Source: Chalara sp. BL73 (lineage: Eukaryota > Ascomycota > Leotiomycetes > Helotiales). Taken from it: 64,000 nt of DNA. The position numbers and the translations under genes were made by a program. This document shows, one piece after another, positions 56,146 to 64,000 of the stretch. The notes beneath the pieces were generated by a model. That model saw only the letters and a program-made list of their open reading frames with translations, was not told where the DNA came from and did not search any database. The DNA is taken from contig CAKJVC010000150.1 of assembly GCA_918026815.1 (NCBI GenBank), positions 1,816,600 to 1,880,599 of the forward strand. The letters are read 5' to 3'. Within the stretch, counting starts at the first letter, position 1. Each line of letters opens with the position of its first letter.

Positions 56146-56643
56146 ATGAGCCAACAGAGAATAACTCTATTCTTCCCTCGCATTTCAAGCAGGAAGAAGA
56201 CCTTCAATACAAAATGTTACTTTCTCGAACTCCCACTCAAGATTCGTCGCCAGATATATCACGACGCTGGCCTCGCCACCGGGCGATTGATCGACGTGAA
56301 TAACTGGTCCTCACTTTTGAAAGCCGCGCGTGAGACAGATTACGAGGATACGATATCGGCGTTGGAATCACTGCCGCTGGGTTTGTTTTCCGTATGCAGC
56401 TCCGTCTATAGTGAAGTCACGAGTATCCTGTACGGCGAGAATCGCTTTCTTGTCACGCGACGAGAACCGCGGGGGTTGCGGCCGCTTGGTCATTTTAGTG
56501 ACATGGTGCTCCGCGAGATAAGGTTTCTCGTCATACGACTTAATCTCTCAGGATGCAGCTATGTCTGTTGCGGGCGCAACGTTTCCCTCCGCCCTCAATT
56601 GGAAAATTGTCACGGGGAATGCGAGCAGCCGAGGCTCGCTTAG
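56146..56643 (+). pseudogene. 2EXR/F-box-like gene cut by a solo LTR
   Basis: ATG-started frame of 165 codons. Residues 26-130 match the fungal 2EXR-like family: CYFLELPLKIRRQIYHDAGL, VCSSVYSEVTSILYGENRFL. The last residues (after LRPQLEN) come from a solo LTR inserted at 56608. If the LTR is skipped, the frame continues only AQN then TGA, so the original gene was probably already shortened. Full-length members are normally more than twice this size. Function of the family unknown; F-box-like substrate recognition has been suggested. Confidence 0.65.
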
Positions 56644-56800
56644 CATTCCCTATGTAGCTAGGTGCGCTTGGCGCGTTCTAGCTGTACGGGACCTGAGTGT
56701 TCCCTTCCTTTTGTATTCTACAAGCTTGTATTCTACAACAGTATTATATCACTTCGCTCACTCGATTGACTATTCTATAGCTCTGATTTACTCCGTGACA
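56608..56800. repeat. Solo LTR, TGTCACGGGGAATG family, with TSD
   Basis: 193 bp from TGTCACGGGGAATGCG to TACTCCGTGACA, target duplication AAAAT on both sides (56603-56607, 56801-56805). Inserted in the 2EXR-like gene. Confidence 0.88.
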
Positions 56801-57027
56801 AAAATGCCCAGAATTGAAGTTCAGGCGGAGGTGTAGAGAGAAATGGTGAACCTTTGATCCCGGGACAAGGCTAAAGGGATCATGAACGGTATCTATCTTT
56901 TGCCGGAAAGCCTGAGCTGTGGTTTATTCTGCCTACGTGGCGTGCCCAGATGCCTCGTCGCCAACACGGAATATCCCGCAAAGACCTAGCTTTCCCAAAC
57001 TATCACCATGCAGACAGTATGTCTCAG

Positions 57028-57316
57028 TGTCACGGCCCTGGCCCTATCTCGAGCTTGGCGCCAGACACTGCCAAGCTCGGTAGAGCCTAGCCCCTGCTAC
57101 TACAAGGCTCGGCAACCCAGAGCTTGGCGACCGATGCTACTGAGCTCGCTTACGCTGGCCCCTGGCCAGCTTCCTGTATATAAAGCACTGCTCTCCTTCC
57201 CTTCTTTTACCTGTAGCTTGTTCTCTTAGTTATAGCAATTGATAGTTGTTCACACCTTTGAGTCCTTTCTACCTAGATCTACGGATCGAGATCCCTGTTC
57301 AGCTTGAGTTGTCACA
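57028..57316 (+). repeat. Solo LTR, TGTCACGGCCC family, with TSD
   Basis: 289 bp from TGTCACGGCCCTGGCC to TTGAGTTGTCACA, near-identical to 27096-27383. Target duplication CTCAG (57023-57027, 57317-57321). Confidence 0.93.
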
Positions 57317-57602
57317 CTCAGCCTCGTTCATGCAGCCTCCCCCACGCTAACATTGGAGGTTTCCGCCTTGAAGAAGTGGGCTGTATGTGCTGTTGTGTAG
57401 GATAATAGGCGCTACTCTCAAATATCATTCATGGCCCCAACGCATGCCACAAAAGTTTATCATTCCCATTGTGAAAATTATAACATCAAGGCCAGAAATA
57501 TTAAACAGCGCCTTTTAGCATAATACCCCCTTTTCTGTTTATCCATTCTTAGTATCCCTAATATTCATCAATAACGTTACGAATTGCGTGTTTCAAGGAC
57601 AG

Positions 57603-57765
57603 TGTCGGAATACCTACCACGTAGCAAAAGGCGTAGTAGCTGTTGACTACACTCTTGCTGGTGTGGTTCTGGTATTTGTTGATCCATTGTTCCTAGTGCC
57701 CTGAAAGGACCCACAACTCACATGATCCAGTGGTTCACGTGATTCTATTTACATGCGTTCCGACA
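57603..57765 (+). repeat. Solo LTR, TGTCGGAATACC family, complete
   Basis: 163 bp from TGTCGGAATACCTACC to CATGCGTTCCGACA. Flanks GACAG and GAGAG match at four of five bases, a decayed target duplication. It ends 7 bp before the start codon of the membrane protein at 57773. Confidence 0.85.
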
Positions 57766-57772
57766 GAGAGCG

Positions 57773-59858
57773 ATGGACGAGGAAACAGTTTACATCGGTT
57801 TTTGGACCAACTGCGGTAAGTATGGTGTTCTCAAGAGAGACTCCTGTATTCTCTCCCAAGCAGCGCCATTTCAACATCATAATCCGCGACTCGGCTGGCT
57901 AACTTCTCGAAGATAACGACAGTGCCTTTGGTGCTACTCTTACACTGCCGACAAGGATTGGGAACTTGCTTATAGCTTTTCTTGCAGTATTTGTTTCTTT
58001 TAGCGGCGGTCATCTGTGGGGTATCATCTGCTTCGTAATCCACCAAGTATATTCGACTAAGGAGAACAGAGATGGTCTTCACTTCCAACGGCAGGTGCTT
58101 TTGAGGAGCGGCCTTCCAAACTCAACGTTCTTATGGCGACTTATTGAGACGACCTGGAGTTGGCGGCGGAGTACAATAAACAGCATAAAACGAAGTATGC
58201 CGGTCATGGTCGTTGCCCTACTTCATTTGACCTTAGTCTTTACCGCATCCATATTCTCATCCAGGATCGCCCATGTAAGCGATGAGGTGTTGGTCCGATC
58301 TACTCTTTGTGGCTGGCTCAATTCAACTCTTGGAAGCGTGGCAAATCAACTCACACCAGGAAAAGTAACACAGGACGCACTGGCATCAAGCGACGCTTTG
58401 GCCGTTGCAGCTCGATGGAGCTACATGCAAAGCTTACAACACACGCGGAACTGCTACCAAAACGTCTCTAAGTCCGCTTTCGCTCAATGCGATAAATACG
58501 TTATCCCTAGAATCGAGTCCCACATCGACCGGGCCGCTTTATGCCCGTTCAAGCAAGGAGTTTGCACAACGCCAGCGGTTACACTGGACTCCGGTCTTAT
58601 CGACTCTCATATCCATTTGGGAATCAACGCTCCTGCTACGGACAGGGTACAACTACGTAAGATAACATCTTGTGCGCCATTTCCGCTCGAAGAAAAATAT
58701 GGTTCAGATTGGTCGAAATCGCTATATGGCGGCCCGGATGACTTGTCCCATAAATACTTCTACCTTGGCCCTATGCTCGATCATAACGGTGGAGCAGATG
58801 GTCCGCCGTTTACGTTCCAAATCGTGGCGTGGAATGTTTCAGCCCTGAAAGGGGCCGGCTTTTACGATGCGCAGTAGGCAAAATTCTGACATTTCTACCT
58901 CAAGTTAACGACTCTAATGTGCTCTAGGTTCTGGGTCTTCTCCCCGGGCAACTTGACAGAAAGCAATTTTCAACCCATTGAGGACTTTTACCGAAATGAC
59001 GCGGATATCAATATTCTCAGTCTCATGAATACGGTAGCATACACCGCGGAGGTTACTGATCCATTGTTCAAAGCCTGGGTATCTGAAGAGCTATTGCCTG
59101 GTCCAGGCTTGTATTGGTACTCAAATCGAACCACATCAGGACTGGGCTGTATTGAGCAGTATCAGTTCTGCGGATCTGAAGAGTGCACAAACGCGGTTGG
59201 GTATTACCAGGTGAATGATAGTATAATCCAACCGCTGAATTTCAATAAACGCCAGTTGGCGACATTCGAGTTGCTACTACAGGCCCTCTGGGCATCTAGG
59301 ATTAAGTATATGGACTATCTTCTTTCAGGTGACTGGCTTCTTGCAAAGGACAAGTTGTATGGTAGAATATCACTTTCGTCTCCGATCGAAGAAAATCATT
59401 GGCAGATGGAGGTAGAAAATATTCACAACGCCACACTTGCTCTTCTTCAACGTCGCGTGGTTGAACACGCACTACCACCGCCACAAACCTGGCCGGTTAC
59501 TGGGGTAAACAAGTTTATCATACCACCTGCCACTCCAGAGAGTGAAAGCTTGTGCAACAGTCAGAAAATTCGCTCCCCTGCCTACCAGTCATTTAGTGTC
59601 TTTGGTGTCGCTTCCATATTCTTCGGTGGCGTATTCCTCATTGGATTCAAATACGCTTTACCGACAGTGTTGGATCACACCCCGCTTCGCAGCGGTCAAA
59701 ACTCATACCGGCGAGAGCAGTGGACTCAAGACTGGATGCTGCAGTTGTATAGGTTGGCAGCAGAGGGCCAGGGCATTACGCCATGGAGAGGGCAACAGAG
59801 TAATGCACCTGTTACAGTGGAATTTGCAAAAGAGTTCCATCTTAACCACGAACTGTAA
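57773..59858 (+). CDS. Polytopic membrane glycoprotein, unknown function
   Basis: Three exons, 57773..57815, 57913..58873, 58928..59858, 1935 nt, 644 residues. The first exon encodes MDEETVYIGFWTNC. A 97-bp intron leads to NDSAFGATLTLPTR, matching the usual start of this fungal family (short WTNW motif, then a transmembrane segment). Predicted membrane spans: about 32-55 (LIAFLAVFVSFSGGHLWG), 110-130 (MPVMVVALLHLTLVFTA) and 555-580 (near the C-terminus). The large lumenal or extracellular loop holds many N-glycosylation sites and Cys. Family common in Pezizomycotina, with no assigned function; it is often found in accessory regions. The 5' UTR must be tiny or start inside the LTR at 57603-57765. 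Confidence 0.88.
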
Positions 59859-60089
59859 GACACAAACGATGTAGGGTTATTGAGCTGTTGAAGCGCAATC
59901 TCGGCCTGAATGCGGTGGGTGTGTGTCACATGCTGTTGACCTAGTTGTCGGCTGTCTTTAGATCAAAGGGAACCCTGGCACCAGAAAATCAAAGGTGGAA
60001 TGTAGATATAGGGCTAATTTACTTCAAAGCCTATATCTTGTGCTTGAGGTGACTAATTGAAGAAGTTTCAGACAATCGTAAAGTCTCTA
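59859..60089. other. Intergenic, nothing recognised
   Basis: 3' flank of the membrane protein gene. Confidence 0.4.
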
Positions 60090-60365
60090 GCGAAGGTTGT
60101 CTCGGTTCCCAGAGTGAATATCGACACACTGTGAAACATCATTGACCAAGGGTTGGAGCGATTCTGTCGAACAAATGTAGTGCTATTATCAACCATCCCT
60201 TCTAAGGACATGCGAAGACGCATAAGGTGGACCGGTTCAAGGCACAGCTGGTTCCGGCGCAGCGCTCTTACGCTTTCGACCACGTCTTCCTTGCCCACAG
60301 TGGCCTCTTTCGCAGCTCGCTTTGCTCACGCCTCCTCGATATTCTCATAGCTCGTTGCTTTCGCC
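60090..60365 (-). pseudogene. pogo-type transposase C-terminal relic
   Basis: The minus strand begins YENIEEA, stop, AKRAAKEATVGK, then after a frame slip RKRKSAAPEPAVP, the C-terminal tail of fungal pogo/Fot1 DDE transposases (YEDIEEA.AKRA, GKRGRKRKS). A downstream block MVDNSTTFVRQNRSNPW is consistent with the same tail. The upstream catalytic part is not visible. Not a source of the 31489 relic, as the parts do not overlap. Confidence 0.55.
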
Positions 60366-60618
60366 TTCCCTAATACTACTAACTTGATCGATGAGGTATT
60401 TGAAGACGCCCGTATTCATGCCACACAATGACATTCCCAGAAGATGCATGCGTGGAATCAATTTAGAAGTCAAGTTCCTATCGACGCAGGATGCCTAAAC
60501 AGCCATCGTATGACCAAATCTGTTGCCGCCTCCCCACTAATTTTTGCTAAGGTTGAGGGCTACAAGTTCGGGTGAAAGTACTTCTTGCATCTCCAAAACA
60601 ATTGCATCTATGGATACT

Positions 60619-60790
60619 GTTGGTACAGGTCTTACCTTCCACGGGGCAAAAGGCGCAGCTCTACTTTGTAGGCCACACTCTTGCTCTTGATGGATATAGT
60701 AATAATTGTTGTTGTATTAGGTTCTACTCTAGATTCTACAAAATGGGGGTTGTGCGGACCACGTGACCTGGTGGTCGTACGCGGATCCGT
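60619..60790 (+). repeat. Degenerate LTR, TGTCGGAATACC family
   Basis: Starts TGTTGGTACAGGTCTTACC, with GCAAAAGGCGCAGCTC and GGCCACACTCTTGCTCTTGA matching 57603-57765. Ends near GTACGCGGATCCG. The boundaries are approximate. Confidence 0.5.
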
Positions 60791-61425
60791 AAACCCCTGC
60801 TTCCTACAGATACACTGATCGATAATATTGTCGACATGGTCACAGTATTGAACGGCAGCATCCTAGCTGCTGAGAATCCAACTATCCCGCCATTCGTCAC
60901 ATTTCTATATACAAAACTGGGACAACAACAACGGGAAAGTTACAGACTCGCGTTGAACCGGAGGCAAATTTGCGGAGGCGGCTAGAAGCTAGTTCCGGAG
61001 TCACGCCTACCAGCCTGCAGGATAGATACTACCTTGGCTAGCACTCTAGATTTAGTTCGAAGGCGATCAATATCACGCAGTTCACCTAGAAATCACTAGC
61101 GTTCCGACAATAGGGCAATAATCATTTCTATCAGGATCCGGAGGACTACGCTGGATTTTGGTGCCTGATAAGTTCTGGTTCTAGATTTGAGGGAGGATCG
61201 ATTGGTAAAGGAGATGGCGATCTAGGGTCCGCACCTTTTTTTCATCTCGCCAGGCAATTCTTCAATGCTATCGATCCACAAATTTATGACTAAGGCTTTG
61301 CAGTCAAGAGAGATCTCATCCTAGAACAGAGAATAAGCGTACGTAAGGGATCACTCGGATCGCGAAGAAAGGCAGTGCTCCTCTGCTAGTTCACTTTCCC
61401 ACCACTACCATTGCACTACCGCAAG
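60791..61425. other. Intergenic, nothing recognised
   Basis: 3' flank of the NmrA-like gene. No element or open frame that I recognise. Confidence 0.4.
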
Positions 61426-62375
61426 CTACCCCAATCTATCAGCGACAAGTTTCTTGAGCTCTTCTTTCGTCAAGAGATCAACCCCAAGAAGTTCATTGTC
61501 CGTTACATCATATGCAGCCCCATACCTATCTCCAGCAAATACAGTTGATTTTACAAACTTGACCATAGTTAGAGGGCTGAAGTCCCCAGCTCCAATGGAG
61601 GCGAGTGCCTCTTGCATCATATCACTCGTGTTAACCGTAGTAAGCTCCCAAGAAATGTCAGGTCTAAGCTCCCGAGCAATAGCCAGCAACTTATTCTGCG
61701 TTAAAATCGCTTGAGACACATGCAAAACGCGGTTCTCTGTCTCCTTCGGGTGTTCGAGAATACCAACAATAGCCTTGCCAATACTAGCAAAGGAGGTGGA
61801 GCTGATTCGGTTGTCGCCGCCGTCGTAGATGTCTGCTTTGTGCTTGTTAAAGTCAATGATGCCGATTTCGCTAATAATCATATCCAGAGATGCACCGCTG
61901 GCAAGAATGGTGTAGGATAATTCTGATGTGTTTGATTTTCCCGCAAGATAATTCTGGATTTTGGCCGTTGCGGCATAGATTGGGTACGAATAGAGTTTTG
62001 GATTGGTAGAGGTAGAGCCGAAATCGGAGGGAATAAATCGCTTCACACCAGCTGCAATAGCGGCGTCAATGAGGACTGTTTGGCCTTCCAATGCTTCAAG
62101 GCCGACAGTCGAGACAACCGCATCTTGGCCTTGGAGTGCCGAGGTGAGTGACTCGATGGAGGTGTAGTCCACCTCGAGAACCTTGATGGCAGGGTCGTAT
62201 GTTACCGATTTCGGGCCGCGTGTGAGGACTGTAACCTGGAAATTGGCGTTGAAAAGCGCCTTGAAGACATGTGGTCCTAGATTGCCAGAGGCCTATCATG
62301 CGTGTTAGAATTAAGTGCGGAGAGTTCTTCAGGGTACTATACTCCAGCAATTGCAACAGATTTAATATCGGGCAT
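61426..62375 (-). CDS. NmrA-like / isoflavone-reductase-like NAD(P)H protein
   Basis: Two exons, complement(61426..62292, 62343..62375), 50-bp intron (GTATAG...GATAG), 900 nt, 299 residues. Exon 1 carries the start MPDIKSVAIAG, and the splice completes the Rossmann dinucleotide motif GASGNLG (11-17). Then VVSTVGLEALEGQTVLIDA, GVKRFIPSDFGS (the family's substrate-pocket block) and IYDGGDNRISSTSF. An atypical SDR of the NmrA/PCBER group, either a reductase or a redox-sensing regulator; length normal for the family. No active-site YxxxK, as expected in NmrA types. Substrate unknown. Located far from the RiPP cluster (12 kb). Confidence 0.9.
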
Positions 62376-63800
62376 GATGAGAACTTTTTTCGGGGAAAGT
62401 TTGGGAAACTTTGTGTTTGAGGTTTAAGGATGTTGTTATGAATCTGGATTTAAAGGACATTGTGAAGGGGGCCAAGGCTGTCTCTTTATACCACAGCACG
62501 ATTCTCCGTCAACCCAGCTGAATATCCGACCGATCCGCGAAGTCACAATATTGAACTTAGATAGAGTGACTCAAGCTGCTGACCGAACCCAATGATGAGA
62601 TTTGAAAGTATTCTCCCGCATTAACGCTCCGTAAACTTCGCATCATTTGAGTGTACTTTGGTTGCCGCCGTTCGCAGTTGCGATCGACACTATTCGGAGA
62701 CATTTCAAACAAATCAGAACGGGCACATTATACTTCCAAACAAGTCATATCGTCGGACCGTCGGAATTTTCCATGAAACGCGACATGTAGGGTTGGACGG
62801 CTCCCACCTACCCCTTTACCGAAAACGATCTGCCGAGAGGTGCGGGAGAGACGCGGAACGGTGCGGGAAAAGTGCGGAAAAGGTGTGGGTCGATGTAGCG
62901 CAAACCGTTTAAGTTATATTTGCTACTACCGGCCCCCTGGAAGCTCCGGATCTACAGTAAGCTATCCGCACTGCGAAGTTCATAGAATTACCAAATTGGT
63001 ATTTTTAGAGTGTTGCTTCTTACCAGTCAATATTTAGTTCTCGATGCCCGCCAACGTTGGATCTCAAGTTGGATCTCAAGTTGGATCTCAGGTACTTCTT
63101 GCAAGCGGATTCTGGTGCTTGCGTCCGGCATACCAATAACAAGGCTCACATTCGATCGGTCACCTATTAAAAGGCGCATTCTCACCGGCGTATATTAAAG
63201 CAAGCGCAGCACCGCCACGGAGGAAGCATCATCAGATCGACTCGATCAGCTTAACTTTCTTCATGTCGAAACCATGAGATCCGCTGACAGGCATGCCCGA
63301 TCTCCGCGGAAAATTTACTACCGTGACAGGTGGGAAGTAAGCCTACAGAATAGCGCCACTAGGAACACAAACTCTAGCTGTAGGTGCTAATAGAACTTAT
63401 TTCCTGGCAGCGGGATAGGTATCGCAATAGGGAGCAAAGGTATATTTTACCACACGATCTGAGGCAATAGCACAAAAGACACGAGAGACTCTCCAAGCCC
63501 AAATACAGAAATTAACCAAAGAAACATTGAGTGCCTGTTACTTAGCATATCTAGTATGAGGAGCGTCACTGCTGCCGCCGATGAGCTGAAGAGAAATTAA
63601 AGCAGGGTAGACATTCTAAGTATCTTCTGATGTCCTAACTAGGGGCACCTGTCGTTGGTAATATAGCTGGCTGCTTAGTCAGTACTGCTGGGGCTACAAC
63701 ATCGCCCACTGACCTTGTGGGTCACGGATGGGAATACCAGTAGGAGCTTCCTTTGGACCTAGTTTAACATCCTGCTAACGCCGTCAGCCACACCGGACCT
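62376..63800. other. Intergenic, no gene recognised
   Basis: Promoter side of the NmrA gene, then AT-balanced sequence. A short direct repeat GTTGGATCTCAA occurs three times at 63055-63090. Open frames at 62658-62912 and others have no motif. Confidence 0.45.
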
Positions 63801-63804
63801 TTCG

Positions 63805-63950
63805 TCTCCTGTATATAAGCACTGCTTTCCCTCCCTTCTTCTATCTGTAGCTTGTTCTCTTCGCTATAACAATCGATAGTCGTTCACACCTTTGAGGCCC
63901 TCTCCTTGAGATCTACGGATCGAAATCCCTGTTCGGATTGAGTTGTTACA
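63805..63950 (+). repeat. 5'-truncated LTR, TGTCACGGCCC family
   Basis: Starts within the family near CTCCTGTATATAAGCACTGC and runs to TTGAGTTGTTACA. The first half is missing. No target duplication could be assigned. Confidence 0.8.
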
Positions 63951-64000
63951 CCGCCCGCTGCACCATGCTGCCCTCGCATCTTCAAGTTCCAGCTCAACTT

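Noticed and set aside
1..64000. Starship giant transposon
   Set aside because: The NLR/HET cargo style fits, but no DUF3435 tyrosine recombinase captain and no element ends are visible in the window.

Overview
This is an accessory, repeat-rich stretch of a filamentous ascomycete (Pezizomycotina) genome. The evidence is the short 45-85 bp GT-AG introns, the fungus-specific families (HET, NACHT-type STAND receptors, SesA, DUF3328/UstYa, MYND, TAP-like hydrolase) and the mixture of intact genes with decayed transposons and point-mutated pseudogenes. All exon joins below were worked out by hand from splice signals and reading frame; no transcript data were available.

Bases 1-26000 are a self/non-self recognition and NLR-like block. 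A partial SesA-NACHT receptor runs off the left edge (1-2151, minus). A complete HET-NACHT-WD40 receptor of the HNWD/het-e type follows (5731-10062, minus). A third STAND receptor with a DUF7708-like N-terminus, NACHT and two C2H2 fingers (18316-22072, minus) is transcribed divergently from an SNF2/RAD5-like ATPase (22365-25734, plus). Between them lie relics: a MULE transposase, a HET gene, a SET-domain gene, a short-chain dehydrogenase, Copia and Gypsy fragments and a DUF7924 gene.

Bases 26000-34500 are transposon-dominated: solo LTRs of several families, an inversion whose breakpoints are two inverted LTRs with exchanged target-site duplications, a pogo transposase relic split by a solo LTR, and a 677-bp MULE-type MITE with a perfect 9-bp target duplication. 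Embedded genes are an intact HET protein (28584-30614) and a MYND-finger protein (32958-33631).

Bases 35300-49400 look like a small fungal RiPP (dikaritin-type) cluster. A 98-residue secreted precursor has two identical 25-residue repeats with a Kex2-type KR site between them (38677-39083). Around it are five DUF3328/UstYa-like proteins, each with two HxxHC motifs, and a sixth small membrane protein with two HxxHC motifs. I consider this the most interesting system in the window. I cannot name the product.

Bases 49400-64000 are sparser: an intact secreted TAP-like alpha/beta hydrolase (53606-55524) whose last codons come from a solo LTR, a 2EXR/F-box-like gene cut by another solo LTR, an intact polytopic membrane glycoprotein whose start lies 7 bp after a solo LTR, an NmrA-like reductase (61426-62375), and further LTR and pogo fragments.
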